Shown here: positions 1 to 11,949 of the stretch, in pieces
How positions within the stretch are numbered: position 1 is the stretch's first letter
Layout: each line of letters begins with the position of its first letter
NCBI GenBank assembly: GCA_010645155.1
Contig: CM021313.1
Location: 4,643,542-4,707,541, forward strand
Source of the DNA: Tigriopus japonicus
Lineage: Eukaryota; Arthropoda; Copepoda; Harpacticoida; Harpacticidae
Length of the DNA: 64,000 bases
Direction of reading: 5' to 3'
Program-made: the position numbers and the translations under genes
The notes under the pieces: generated by a model
The model's database searches: none
What the model was told of the DNA's origin: nothing
Seen by the model: the letters and a program-made list of their open reading frames with translations, nothing else

Positions 1-1080
1 ATTAATGGCGAATAATGCGACATTGGCGTGCTTTTTGTGGTCACTCTAGAGCCCAAACTGGAGAAAGAAACATCGAAACTGCGCATAGAAACATGGACGA
101 GTGACCAGTTGCCAGTCATGGTAAACATCAAATCGGGTCCTTTGAGAGAGAGAGAGCAAAACAATGGTTTGAGTCTAATCCGTCCAGAACCAAGTACTAA
201 AAAAAATGATAAGGTATGGCAGAGAAAATAGCCAGCTTTGGAAAAAATGAAATAGTGCCGGATTTTGTAACAAATTGGACATTAGGCCTTGATTTGAACA
301 GTGGTTCCAAAAAAGTTGATGCATTTGGAAGCAAGTATTGAATCTATCATGAAAGACATCAGAAACAAAAACAGGGGAATACCAATTTACACTAGATGTA
401 CAATGGCTCAGTTGCCACAAATTTTCAATTTAACCCAGAAAAAACTAAAATTTTGTATTAAATCTCACATAAGAAGAGATAGGTGTTAAGGGATATTTCA
501 ATAAACGATTACAAGAGGTGTTGTTCAAAGGGGTAGGCGTTTTAAAAATTTTTGATCAATGTTTGCTAATTTGAACAAGAATCAAGAGAGGGAGCTAGAA
601 ATATGTGCAAAAAAATTAAACTTTTCCGATATTAGAAAGTAGAAAGTGAAGAGCAGTGCTCATTCAATGTATGGCACTTCGCCCTCATATTAGTAGTTTA
701 TATGGAAATATAAATGGACACTTGAATGAGACAGCAATGCAACCAAAGCATTATAATAATGTTGTAATTTTAACATCAAATACGATGCACAGTTTCCCGA
801 ATTACCCTAAAGTTTGTGTTCTTTACACGTGCATGCCCATTGCTCCTGTCGAAATCAAAACAAGAAATACTGTTCACAGCTACTCCCCTGATCAATGATC
901 ACCCCCAAAAAATGTGAGCCATTTTACTTTGGTCAGTACAGCTGAATTGATTTTCTGTAAGTTGGCACCATTGGCACTTTTTTTCACCAAAAACTGGTCA
1001 CGCAACATCTAGTCAAAATCGAAGTTGTGGAAGAAGTGCAATTAATCACGCCTCTGACGTAAGGTGGTTCCATCCACGCC
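1..1080. other. AT-rich intergenic DNA, no gene seen
   Basis: No conserved reading frame or RNA gene is visible. Short ORFs here have no recognisable domain and no convincing splice sites. The right end should hold the TRAPPC13 promoter and 5' leader. No TATA box is obvious. Confidence 0.6.
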
Positions 1081-4000
1081 ATGGCCACGCCCAACACGAC
1101 CGCCCCGGGCACGCCCAACTTGTCCAATTCTCAAATTGAACATCCATTAGCTTTAAAAGGTCTGCAAACAACATGTAAAAACTTCTTGCTGGCATGTGTT
1201 GAATTTGAAATCTGAAATTTGTAGTGATGCGGCTGACACGTCCCACTCTGGCTACACCCATCGTCATCACCAATGACCCTGATCGCGATATGTTGAAAGA
1301 CACCTTGGAAAAAGATCTGGAGCAAGATCCCAATGCCCTTCAAGGACTTCCGGCTTTGGCCATGGGTCAAGCTTTGGTTTTACCTCAAAGTTTTGGGTAA
1401 GAACACATTATGTGACATTGACGTGATTTCTAAGATTCGATTTTAGGAGGGAAACTTTATTTGAAATTGATTTTGAAAGATTTGGGACTACCTTAAAGAT
1501 GGGAGAAGGAATCAAAATATTGTTTAGAATCATATGAGCTAAAGTTTAGATTTTTTTTCCACAACATAATGACCTAGATTTTTGGTTTCGTCAAATCTTG
1601 TTATATTTGGATAATTTGTTAATATTTTTTCACGTTAGTTTATTTATTTATTTTGCATAGCTAAAATAAAGTAATTGAAAAGGTTCAAATAAGGAGTGTT
1701 TTTGGATCTTACGAGCGAAGTTTCGTTATTTTCATCCACATCAGGTGATTCTGGCCAAGAAATTTCCGTCAAATCTTGTTAGTTCGTAATTTGGCGGCGT
1801 TTCATTGAGAAATCAGTAAAATCTTTTAATTTGAACGTTAAGTCGTTTTTTCATGACAGTACTCTAGTATTGATTCCAATTTTTTTCTCATTAATTATTG
1901 AAACTATATTAATGATTAACTCTCTTTACGGGGAATCCCATTCCTTGTAGCGGTATTAAAAAATCCGCCCCCTCCAAAAAAAAAATCTTTATCGCCTCTA
2001 AAATATGAAAAGGAACCCCTTTGCCATAAAAACTAATAAAACTAATCTCACAGGAAGCTCATTAAAATTAAGAAAAATATCACCAGGAATCACATCACAA
2101 GCCAACAAAAACTGACGCGTTTCAAAATCATCAATTCATCATGAATAAGAATGAAAGTGCTCAATATCAGCTTTTTATTCTTGGTAGGAGTATCTATCTG
2201 GGGGAAACCTTCACTAGTTACGTGAGTTTGCGGAACGATGCCACAGAGACATGCCAGAAAGTGTCGCTCAATTGTGATCTTCAAACTTCAACCCAACGAA
2301 TTCCCTTATATCCGGGCACATCCGATGAACATCCGACCTCTGGAGCGGAATCATTTCTTTCCGGACAATCGTTGGACCATGTTTTGCTTCACGAGGTATA
2401 CAAATGAATATTATATTTGCCATTTGACATTCCATAACTTTCAATAGTTGCCAACAAACGGACCTGCGTCAATTACTTTTGAAATGTAATAAATTACAAA
2501 TACTTTGATCCCGAAAGCAAATAAATATAATTACAATTAATTTATTTTCAAATGTAATTAATTACAATTACTCTCAAAAAGCAACTGAATTACATATATT
2601 CTTCAAGTGCAACTAGAAATCATTTTTCTTTAAGTGCAATAATCTACAAGCAACGTCAAAATGTTGTCGACTGTAGGTGTATCCATTTTCAAACTGAATA
2701 ATTTTTGGAAAGATGAGAAAAAAAATTCCCAGAAGTTGTTTTGTAGGTGAAGATGTAATTGTTATTTGTAGTTAAAAATGTCAATTACATCGGTTAAAAT
2801 GTAATTAATTACAGGTACAAATACTTTGATTTCAAATGGAATTAATAACACTTAAAAATACTTTGATTTCAAATATAACTACAATTACAAATACTTTGAT
2901 TTCAAATATAATTACAATTACAAATACTTTGATTTCAAATGGAATTAATTACAATTACTTTGATTTCAAATGGAATTAATTACAATTACTTTGATTTCAA
3001 ATGGAATTAATTACAATTACTTTGATTTCAAATGGAATTAATTACAATTACTTTGATTTCAAATGAAATTAATAACAATTACTTTGATTTTAAATGGAAT
3101 TAATTACAATTACTTGGAAATGTAATTACATCACAGGTCTGCTAACGGTAAGGGATATCTTTTTATCACATTGATGATTTCTTTTACCGAAAGGTCAAAG
3201 AATTGGGACCGCATATTTTGGCGTGCGAGGTGTCGTATTCATTGCCGGGTCGTGAACGACGGAGCTTCCGAAAGTTCTTCAAATTCCAGGTGCTCAAACC
3301 GCTGGATGTGAAAACGAAATTCTACAATGCAGAGGTGAGAGACTTGTGAATTGTTCCGAAACATATTCTTTAACCCTCCATTAACATTACTTTCAGTCTG
3401 ACGAGGTGTTTCTTGAAGCTCAAGTGCAGAACGTCACTTCAGGGCCTCTGTGTTTAGAGCAAGTTCTCTTGGATCCCTCTCCATTGTTCAAGGTGTCTGC
3501 CATGAACACTTTGGACAATGACAGGTCTGTGTTTGGTAAGGTGAACTTCCTCCAAGCTCAAGACTCCCGTCAATATTTATTCTGCCTTACTCCAAAACCA
3601 GAGGCCAAACAGAATCCTTTAGCTATGAAAGGAGTCACTCATATAGGTAAGATGACTTCACAAATGTCAATAATTGGTGGTGCTACAATGGTCCCGAGAG
3701 AGAAGTAGTTTTCCGGTGTTGCACTAAGATTGCATCTTTGCAATTATAGTGCTCTAGGTTATCCCTGTAAGGAATGTTATGGGAAAAATAGCAATAAAGA
3801 AGATGACGGTGACAGTTTAAGAAAAATACCGGTTATACTTGAAGAAAATCAAAATAATGGTTAGGAAGATTATAGATTAGTTTGTTTAGAAGCATTTTTT
3901 TTCATGTGCATTTTTCAGGCATCATAATCTTCTAATATCTTGTCAAGTGAGGAGCATGCAATTTTGATCTTTAAAAACCTTAAGTTCAAAATTAACGTTC

Positions 4001-5745
4001 AAAATTTCTTTTGAGATGAAAACGTATCTGAAATCATGTAATTGGCTTTTTTGCACACCAAAAATTAAATACATACTTACATTACAACATAAAAAACAAT
4101 TAAGGCAATTTGAACCTCAGGAAATGTTCAAATGCCAAAATGCTAACGCTCCAAAACTATACTTATCTAGATAAATATATGTTAAATAGTAAATACTATT
4201 ATTATATAAAATATAATAATGAAAATATCACGATTTCATCCATTAGGCAAGCTGGATATTGCTTGGCGAACGAATATGGGTGATCGAGGCCGATTGCAAA
4301 CGAGTCAACTCCAAAGAATGGCTCCAAATCACGGAGATGTTCGATTTGTGATTGACCGCATTCCAAGCATTGTTCTCATTGATCATGCATTTAAAATCCA
4401 AGGCCGCATCGTCAATAATTGGTAAGTGAAATCGCCTATGAAATTGAAGGGTTGGTGTCTTAGGAATAATCCCGTCCCAATCAAATCGTTCGGGATAAAC
4501 GGAAATCTCTTATGATTCAGCCTTATTTGGCTATTTATTTCACAAATGAGTTCTGTTGGTTCATTCGTTGTTTGATGAAAATTGGCCAAAATTTGAACGT
4601 TATTTTTATAACAGGCCTTTTCATTTGAAGACATTTTTCATTTGAAACTCCCCAAAAAAGCCAAAGTTAAGACACAATCATGGCCGAAATATCATCAACA
4701 TACAAAGACTAACTTTGAGTGACATTTTATCTGTGTTTCTTCGCATTTCTATTTGCACTTTTATAATCTCTTTTGAACAAAAAGTGCGCCATTGCAAATT
4801 AAACAAAGATATTATGCTTCCAAGTCAAACACCAGTGACTTAGCCTTCAATTTTTTTTTAGCTAGTTCAAAAATGTAAGTGATTTTTTAAGGACGGTAGT
4901 GTAAAGTGGCACCACGATTACCCAAAAATGGCAAAGGGAATAAGTGGCTTTACGACTTCAAAATCGCGTAAAAATTTTTGATCCCTAATAGTGTCCCCAA
5001 GTTTTAGCATATGAAGAAATTGCAGATAAAACACAGCAATGAACTAAAAATCAAAATTAGTGAACATACGACAACAAGTTTACCGTAAAAATCTCGTGTA
5101 TCTAAACCTATTTATCTCGATATAATCGTGAAAAAATAGAAAACAGTTGACCTCGAGACCAACTCTGCACTTGGACGAAAAAGCTTTAATTTTTTAATTT
5201 TTCAGTGATAGAACGTTGGAGTTGGATATGAACTTGGTTAACATGAAGCAACCACAATTAGCTTGGAGCGGAATTACCACCAGAAAGTTGGGTCTTTTGG
5301 AACCAGGAGGCAACCTAGAGATCAGTATTGAAATCATCCCTAGAGACATGGGCTTACAGGTATGAATAGTGCATTTTTTAATTCAAATCCAAACTTTTTT
5401 AATTAAGGAGAAATCAAACTGAAACTTCATATTTTATTTTTGGTCTGCAAAGTTAACAAGTTATTGAACGACTTTGGCGGGTTTACAGTAAGCAAGATTA
5501 TATTGGCAATTTTTGATAAAAGACGCAAATTTGCATCTCATTAGCAAATTAACATCACTTTTTGGCAAACTCTTCTGGAACACATGTGGCTCTTAAGCTC
5601 TTAAAATGTTCGTTTGATTGTTTTTCAGCTTATATCTGGTATTCGCATCACGGATAGCTTATTAAAACGAAACTATGAATTCGATGACGTGTGCCAGGTC
5701 TTTGTTTGTCGGGATGAGGAGATGGTCTCAACATTGGGGATTTAG
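1081..5745 (+). CDS. TRAPPC13: TRAPPC13, TRAPP III complex subunit
   Basis: Eight coding exons join in frame: 1081-1159, 1225-1396, 2188-2395, 3194-3334, 3397-3646, 4247-4421, 5206-5359 and 5629-5745, giving 431 residues against about 417 in human. All introns are GT-AG and every phase agrees. The product tracks the vertebrate protein along its length, with landmarks [43 protein letters not shown] [15 protein letters not shown], and a C-terminal [14 protein letters not shown]. An in-frame TAA lies 21 bases before the chosen ATG, so this is the first usable start. In animals TRAPPC13 is a beta-sandwich-rich accessory subunit of the TRAPP III tethering complex, which activates Rab1 in ER-Golgi and autophagic traffic. 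Introns 2 and 3 carry a LINE tail and a minisatellite. It is convergent with the acidic protein gene, whose stop codon is 97 bases away. Confidence 0.95.
1891..1970 (+). mobile_element. LINE 3'-tail fragment
   Basis: The stretch matches the 3' tail of the fuller copies at 32324-32535 and 46655-46838. Shared signatures are GATTAACTCTCTTTAC, CATTCCTTGTAGCGGTATT and AAAAATCCGC, followed by a C/A-rich end. Only the untranslated tail is kept, so it is a severely 5'-truncated copy. It sits in TRAPPC13 intron 2. Confidence 0.75.
2800..3115. repeat. 31-bp minisatellite in TRAPPC13 intron 3
   Basis: About seven to nine head-to-tail copies of a 31-base AT-rich unit built from GGAATTAATTACAATTAC followed by TTTGATTTCAAAT. 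The copies in the middle are nearly identical and the flanking ones are degraded. The array lies wholly inside the intron at 2396-3193. Confidence 0.85.
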
Positions 5746-5831
5746 TTCTTGAAAAAAGTCAACAAGGAATCATATTTTTGTTCAGATCGTTATTGAATTA
5801 ATACATACTTGAATGTTTTATGGACGTCTGT

Positions 5832-5837
5832 TTTATT
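5832..5837 (-). terminator. Polyadenylation signal of the acidic membrane protein gene
   Basis: AATAAA on the minus strand begins only 4 bases after the TGA stop at 5842-5844. The predicted cleavage site falls at about 5805-5820, which overlaps the expected 3' end of TRAPPC13 on the other strand. Confidence 0.6.
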
Positions 5838-5841
5838 ACTA

Positions 5842-7581
5842 TCATCGAAGAGTGTCTTTTTGGTCGATTGCTTTCTGGAGATCTTTGAAGACTTCCTCCT
5901 CTTTGAAGTCATCCTTATCGTCGTCGTTTTCTTTAGGATCAAGTGCTTCAGCTGGACGATCAATTTGCTCTTCTAAATCTTTACGATGACGACCCTTTTC
6001 CAGAACTTTGTCAGCCTTTTCTTTCACTACAAGCTTTTCCAAGTCTCTTTCCTGGATCTTTCTGCGGGGTTGAGCTTGTTCCAGCTTGTTTTCTGCGGAG
6101 TCGATGGGATCTTCAAAGTTGTCTTCATTCGTTTGCTTCAATTCTGGCAAGTCGATTTCATCTTCGTCGTCGTTTGATTCTGGAGTCTTGCGTTGCTTTT
6201 CATGTTCATCTCTGGTATCGGTTATTTCATCCTTAGGAGCTTCAATGTCCTGTTCTTCAGTTTCAACTGTGGGTTTGGGAAGCTCTTCTTCAAAATTTTG
6301 ATCTTGAATTTCCGTTTCCAATAAGTTACTATCATTTTGGGGCTGGTTCTCAGGAGCTCTCAAAGCCAGCTCTCTAGAAGGGGCCAAATTAGGTTTCAAA
6401 TCCTCTTTCGATTTAACCTTTTTTCGGGCATCTTGCCGACTGTGGGGTTGTTCCATTGTTTCCTCGTTCGGGTCCAGTTGTTCTTCATGATCAAGGTTAT
6501 TTGGTCTCATTTTAGTCTCTTCCAACTTTTCTTCTTCATTGGCGTCTTGATCACGCTGTTTTTCATTTGGCGAAGGATGGTCACCCTCATAAGTATGCTC
6601 CTCTTGAGATTGCCTTTGATTTGGCGGCAATTTGACCGGTTTTGGCGGCGAATCATCCTGAGTTTGGCTTCTCCTGTTGGCAGTTCCTGATTTTAAAAAG
6701 CTTTCCTCGACCTTTGGGTCATCTTTTGGGTTAATGGGTGCTTTTCTTTCTCCAAGATGGCCAATATTGTGCTTTTCATTTTGATTGGATGGCGCCTGAT
6801 TTGGGGAATCTTCGTCATCAGAATCTTGCAAGTCGTCTCGGGATTTGAGGGCTTGTCTCTCTTGCTTTGCTTTGGGGGGAGACATGTCAAGGTTACCTTT
6901 TCCATCATCTTGGTAATCATCAACGTTGACATCAGCGTCGTCTTCTTTGTCTCTGGAGGAGAGTTTTCCACCGTAAGGAGGCTCTTTCTTTTCATGGTAG
7001 TCCCCAAATTCAGGATCATCCATATCATTTTGTTCCACCTTTTTCTTGGTCTTCAACTTATTATTATCGACCTCATCTACATCATCATCATCATCGTCAT
7101 CATCTTCGGTGTCAGGGATATCATTGTACTCGTCATGATTGCCATAATCCGCCAAATCATTAAAATCGGGGTCCTCTTTTGCTGAATTCTTTTTGGCCTC
7201 TTTTCGATTTTCGTCTTCATATTCTTTGTCGTCGTAATCTTCTCTTTCATTGTAGTCCCCTAAGTCTTCACCTTCTTGGTTATCATAGTCTTGAGCAGCC
7301 TTTTCATCCTCATCTTCATCATCATCATCCTGATTATTGGTTAGGACAGGCTTCTCACCAAATGGAAGACCCCTCACATTCGCTTGAGCCCCAGGAGATA
7401 TTTGGGCTCTACTAATATCCTTAGGATGTAACCGTGTTTGTTGAAAAGTGTTTCCAGATGGTTTGGTCCATACCGTGAGTAAAGCCGTGAGTATCATTCC
7501 ACATAAGAGATATCGCACAAGGTCACCTTTGTAAAATATCGCCCGTCGAATTGTTCTGAAGCCATTTTGGTACAAGGGCAT
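5842..7581 (-). CDS. Acidic single-pass (type II) membrane protein, unknown function
   Basis: An intronless ORF of 579 residues. The first 20 residues are basic (RTIRR, YKGD). A single hydrophobic segment follows at about 22-38 (VRYLLCGMILTALLTVW). The rest is highly acidic, low-complexity sequence with runs of Asp and Glu and many Lys, Gln and Pro. There are almost no aromatic or cysteine residues after the membrane segment and no folded domain that I recognise. The order short basic tail, one helix, long tail is that of a type II membrane protein such as Golgi-resident proteins or glycosyltransferase stems, but no catalytic domain follows. The tail would then be lumenal or extracellular. 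The open frame of 1.7 kb with synonymous interruptions in the other frames argues that it is real. Function is not assigned. Confidence 0.7.
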   Translation of the reverse strand: MPLYQNGFRTIRRAIFYKGDLVRYLLCGMILTALLTVWTKPSGNTFQQTRLHPKDISRAQISPGAQANVRGLPFGEKPVLTNNQDDDDEDEDEKAAQDYDNQEGEDLGDYNEREDYDDKEYEDENRKEAKKNSAKEDPDFNDLADYGNHDEYNDIPDTEDDDDDDDDVDEVDNNKLKTKKKVEQNDMDDPEFGDYHEKKEPPYGGKLSSRDKEDDADVNVDDYQDDGKGNLDMSPPKAKQERQALKSRDDLQDSDDEDSPNQAPSNQNEKHNIGHLGERKAPINPKDDPKVEESFLKSGTANRRSQTQDDSPPKPVKLPPNQRQSQEEHTYEGDHPSPNEKQRDQDANEEEKLEETKMRPNNLDHEEQLDPNEETMEQPHSRQDARKKVKSKEDLKPNLAPSRELALRAPENQPQNDSNLLETEIQDQNFEEELPKPTVETEEQDIEAPKDEITDTRDEHEKQRKTPESNDDEDEIDLPELKQTNEDNFEDPIDSAENKLEQAQPRRKIQERDLEKLVVKEKADKVLEKGRHRKDLEEQIDRPAEALDPKENDDDKDDFKEEEVFKDLQKAIDQKDTLR

Positions 7582-8313
7582 TAAGTCTTTGTTTGAGCTT
7601 TAGACTAATGAAATAAATTATCAATGTTTCCCGTGCGTGTGGCTTAGGATCGCCCTCACTTTGCATCAATTTCACTCTTGAACTGGCTTAGCCGATCCCC
7701 GAGATCGAGCGCAACACTTTAAAGCAAACAACCAATTGTCATTATATTATCTTTTCCATTCACATGTATGACTTATTCAAGCCAACAAGTGTCAAAAAAC
7801 GGAGCGCATGTGGCTTGTCCATTTTTTTCACCATGAGCTTGGACTTGATTTTTGCTTTCTACCATGCATGATCATGTGACCCCTAGATAGTTGTCCAAAA
7901 AGTACAGGTCAATTGACAGTAAGTCTGTGAAAAAACATCATTTTGTTTAAACAAAATTGTATTGTTTTGAATGAAGAATCGTGTTTTGACGGTTTCTAAT
8001 CACTCGGAATTACCTTGTTCCACGAACAGTGCAAACTGATCGCGATTTTTTTTGGTGTTGTTTGCTCTCAAATATTTTTTGCTTCAAAACCAAGGTCGGA
8101 TGTCCAAGTGTACACTTTGGAAATTACCGTTAGTGTCCATTATTAGGTCTGATTGAGGCTCATAGAATTCTTATTTTGGGTCACCTGTAAAAATGAGATA
8201 TTTTGGAATTCTAAACAGTCCATTAAACCCAAAATTTTATAGTTTGCTAGTGCCCAATCTAGTTAAGGGAAAATAAACACAACAGAGACCTTCATGAGAG
8301 CATTTTTACTTGT
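7582..8313. other. Intergenic DNA, no gene seen
   Basis: AT-rich sequence upstream of the acidic protein gene. It presumably holds that gene's promoter and 5' leader. I see no clear TATA box, repeat or conserved frame. Confidence 0.5.
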
Positions 8314-8571
8314 CTAAAAAAGGGTGAACAATTGTTCAGCAAGGATGGCCGCGGAGTTAGCTGAATGGGCATCTATGATGGACGATTCCGTTTTGAGTAC
8401 CTCTGCTGTAGCCTTGGTGGCCTTGGCGGCTGCTCTGGCACAACCCAGCGCGTGTTGGGCGCGCTCAATGCGGTTTGGTTCATTAGGGTTTGCCAGAAGA
8501 CCCCCAATAACGCGAGCCGCCTCTACCGCCGCCGCCACATCACGCTGGGCTAGCAGGCCCATGTCCTCGAA
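8314..8571 (-). CDS. Exon-like fragment, Ala-rich helical C-terminus of an unknown protein
   Basis: On the minus strand a good acceptor (TGATTTTAG) opens a frame that starts TTC GAG GAC ATG and runs 85 codons to a TAG. The peptide is rich in alanine with an amphipathic helical spacing (VAAAVEAARVIGGLL, AARAAAKATKATAEVL-like). Base composition is far more GC-rich than its surroundings, as in the real exons of this window. It looks like a terminal coding exon. I could not find a phase-compatible upstream exon with confidence: the exon-like stretch at 10387-10543 ends in phase 2, whereas this one needs phase 0. The plus strand also has an 83-codon frame here, with no splice context. Family unknown. 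Confidence 0.4.
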   Translation of the reverse strand, partial: FEDMGLLAQRDVAAAVEAARVIGGLLANPNEPNRIERAQHALGCARAAAKATKATAEVLKTESSIIDAHSANSAAILAEQLFTLF

Positions 8572-9810
8572 CTAAAATCAGAGAATTAAAACCAACTTAA
8601 ATCAAAGCTTGCAAATCCAGCAATATGTAATATGAAATAGGGAGACAAATACTAAAGCTTCCCAGACCTACATGTGCTTCTGTACCCAGACCATTCCCCT
8701 CTTTTAATGCCATCTAATGACGAATTTGTAAGCTTGGATTAAAAATCCTATGCACAAATACGCAACGTTTGATCATGGCCAAGCGACACATTCGAAGATA
8801 ATTTGAGTGGCTAACATAAGTATTCCACCTGTATGTTTTTTGATGTGATACATGACTAATCACATATTTCAATCGCTTCAATCAGCACTTCTTTGAAGAA
8901 ATTAAACTAAAATTGGCAATTTGTAAAAAATGCTGCTTGAAAATAACATCTTGTGGTAGTGACTACTTTTTTATCCTAAATCTAGTTTGTTAAGAGTCCT
9001 TTCGGCTCAACCAGGGAAACAGAAAAGGCATGCAGCCTTGAAGTATTGTGGTATAAATTTCTGTTCTACTATGACCGCCCAGTCATCTGTTGCTTGAAGG
9101 ACCCTTAATCAGCAAATCTCATTGTCAACTATATAGTTTGCCTTCCTGCCTTGCAAATTTAATTCTAAATCTTTTGTTCATCAGAACTGTCTTATTTTTA
9201 TTGTGAATAAACTCAATTGCAATTTTGCGGTTTTTTAAACATGAAACAGCACAAAAACAGAAAAAGAATTTCGGCAAAAACAATGCAAAATGGTTGAATT
9301 TTTTTTAACACGATTAAATTGTTGAAATTATTGGAAAAGCAAATAGGTGAATAATTTAACATCGTAACTTAAAGTTGTTTTTCCCTTCCTTCGGACGAAA
9401 ATGTAGAATTATGTTTGTTCACAACCCATAAATTCAATTGATCCAAATTTTGGCAAGAAAAAAGTCTTGAGTCACGAACACTCCGTTTTCAAAACCGGGC
9501 CGTCACGGGGAAAATCGTTTCACAAATATATTGAACATGCTAAGTATTTGGTAAATCATATTCAACGAAGGTGAGGTTCATTAATGGTTTCACTAGCAGT
9601 GTTGTCGGATTTTGTTTGCCAGAAATCACTAAAAAATTCTGGACACAGTATTCATAGGCTCTGTTTGTCCAGAGCCCGACCATCATTGAGGTAAGCTGTA
9701 GCGACCGTAGAGGTTTTACTTGTGCTCTGAGAGCGCCTCCAAATCCCAAGGGAATCGAGGCTAGTTCGAACATCAATCTTTTGCCCTTTAGTCTTCGTCG
9801 GGAATTTGAA

Positions 9811-10022
9811 GGAGCTAATCTTCTAACAGCGTTTAAGGCAGGATTGGACAAATTTTTAAATACTTTTCCTGATTAACCCACTTTTCAAGGGTTGTACAGA
9901 CCTGCCAACAGTGACTCATTGGTAGACCAAATATCATATAAATGTTAATTGTATGAAGTTACATCAATGATTAACTTCTTTTAAAGGGAATTCCATTCTT
10001 TGTAGCAATAATGGAAATCCGC
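9811..10022 (+). mobile_element. 5'-truncated LINE, reverse-transcriptase C-terminus and tail
   Basis: The translated start reads like the extreme C-terminus of a non-LTR retrotransposon reverse transcriptase ([13 protein letters not shown], then an early stop where other copies continue). The shared 3' tail with AGGGAATTCCATTC and a degraded TAGCGGTA-like motif follows. It is a non-functional remnant. Confidence 0.7.
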
Positions 10023-10386
10023 AACCAAACAAAAATGTGAGAACTGGTCTAACAAATGTCAAATTTGGTGAAAAATATGACATGTCTTCAAAAATATTAC
10101 AGTTCATTAAGCTCCACATGGCTTCACTGAGAGTCAGCGGGAAGTCAGAGTTCCACCAATATCCAGATGCGGGCATGCAGGGTTAGGCAGAATTAGTGAA
10201 ACATGGCTGTTGTGAAATAACTCTACCAAAAAGATCAATAAGAAAGCATTACTCTCAGAAGTTGGTCCTCATACAAGATACCATGCTATACAAGATACAA
10301 TGGAATATTATTTGTCATATCCCCCTTTGGGCCAAACCATCGCCCTGAACGTCTTGATTTCAATGTCACAACTTGCGCACACTTAC

Positions 10387-10543
10387 TTCTCCTCGTCGAT
10401 ATCATCCCATGCTCCTTCAGCTACAGCCAAATGTGATCCTTGTGGCCCCTCTTCGTCTTCTTTTACAATTTGACTAAAAGTTATGCGGACACATTTTAGT
10501 TTTTGGCCATCTTGTTCATGGATCAAACCGGAATTCATATGAT
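10387..10543 (-). CDS. Exon-like fragment of an unknown acidic protein
   Basis: On the minus strand a frame of about 50 codons (ATG at 10536-10538) contains KCVRITFSQIVKEDEEG and AEGAWDDIDEE. It ends exactly at a consensus donor, GTAAGT, at 10381-10386. The nucleotide context TTTAAG just before it could be an acceptor. Codon use and the perfect donor suggest a genuine exon, perhaps of the same gene as the fragments at 8314-8571 and 11687-11761. The splice phases of the three pieces do not match directly, so at least one further exon or a different model is needed. No family is recognised. Confidence 0.35.
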
Positions 10544-11686
10544 CTTAAAGGTCAGGGCCGCTTTTTCCCACCTTGGCCAGGGTTTCATGACAATTTTCCT
10601 GTATCCTGTTTTGTTTTTTAACATATCGTTTAAAATTGTAGCTCACGGCAAGGGTCTAAATTGTGGTACCATTTTTTGACTCAGGGTGATAAGGCGATTT
10701 CAACGGTACTATTCTATCCTTACTTGTCAAAGGTTTCAAGTAACACCCTCTAGAAACGTGAAACGTATGTTTGAGAGTATCAAGGGGGATTTTTTCGTCT
10801 CCAGCACGCTGAGAATGCTTACATCATTGATTGATGAATTCATTCATTTCGAGTTTGTCATGGCCTTTTAAATTGAATTGACATTGCACATCATTTCCTA
10901 GACTCCCGGTTTTGAAATAGAGCTATTTGCATTTGCTTTTTCTTTCCCAAGAATCAAAATGGTACCAAATGATGAAATGCAAACTTAACCATCGATCCAC
11001 CATAATCAAGCCAAGTTTGGCAAAGTGTTTTGAAAATCATTACAAAATCATTTTTTAAACCTTATTTTCATGAAACAAGTTGTTCCATCAGGTGATGGAG
11101 GTAATAAAATCTTAATATAATTTTAAATAATCCTAGTTATAATCAAGGCTCAATGATGAAGATGTTAACTTGGCTAACTAACAGGGCTCTAGCCGTTCTT
11201 CGAAAAAAAGGAACAGATTAGAGTTCCCATTCCTTTTCCAAAAATGAGGAACGCGTTTCTCACAAATGACTATGCAAATAAACAGAGTGAAAATGCAAAA
11301 AATAACACAAAATTGTAAATAAAATGCAAATAAAAGAGCAATAATTTACTAATATCATGGGAAAAATACAATAAAATGCAAAACATGTAAGTATAACTTT
11401 GGTTTACACTAAATTTTGGTGTTACTTTTTGCTTTGCCAATGCATTATATATCTATCTTTATAACCTATTTCATTGATTGAACTATTTTACTTAAATAGG
11501 CAGACCTGAAAAACCATCTAAGGATTGAGGCCAGCATCAAGCCTTTTTATTCCAGACGTTTTCTGATGCCGTCTCAAGCTACTTGATATCAAGGTGGTAT
11601 CATTCCCATCACTAGTGTTTGGTTTGAATTTTAATTTTTTTCTTCAAATTTTTGAACTTCGGCATTGGTTTTTGGAAGCTCCTTAC

Positions 11687-11761
11687 CAGGCTGTCCATGC
11701 TTGGCATGCTCGAGGGCGGTGCTGGTGCTGGTGACGGCGATAGAGGTGGATTGCCAGCCAT
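11687..11761 (-). CDS. Possible first coding exon, Pro/Ser-rich
   Basis: On the minus strand an ATG opens 25 codons rich in proline and serine (MAGNPPLSPSPAPAPP) that end at a good donor, GTAAGG. This fits a disordered N-terminus of a gene running leftwards. Phase 0 at its end would put a stop in the fragment at 10387-10543, so the link is unproven. Confidence 0.25.
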
Positions 11762-11949
11762 GATCAAGGGTGCGAGGACGAGGTCAAGGACAAGGTCGGG
11801 GATATGAAGACGAAGCTGTATAATGTATAACCAAGAGGTATGGATGTCGGTCATCGGCTGTCACTTTGAACCAGTGCTGCCAGGCCCTTCAGGTAAAGAT
11901 ATGCCAGAATCCCTTCAAAAATATGCCAAACACGGCAAGTATATGCCAG

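Noticed and set aside
6337..7185. Hydrophobic plus-strand frames rich in Ile, Leu and Phe
   Set aside because: They are the antisense of Asp/Glu codon runs in the acidic protein gene and have no independent support.
9540..9851. 103-codon minus-strand frame
   Set aside because: It overlaps the LINE remnant in antisense and resembles no protein.
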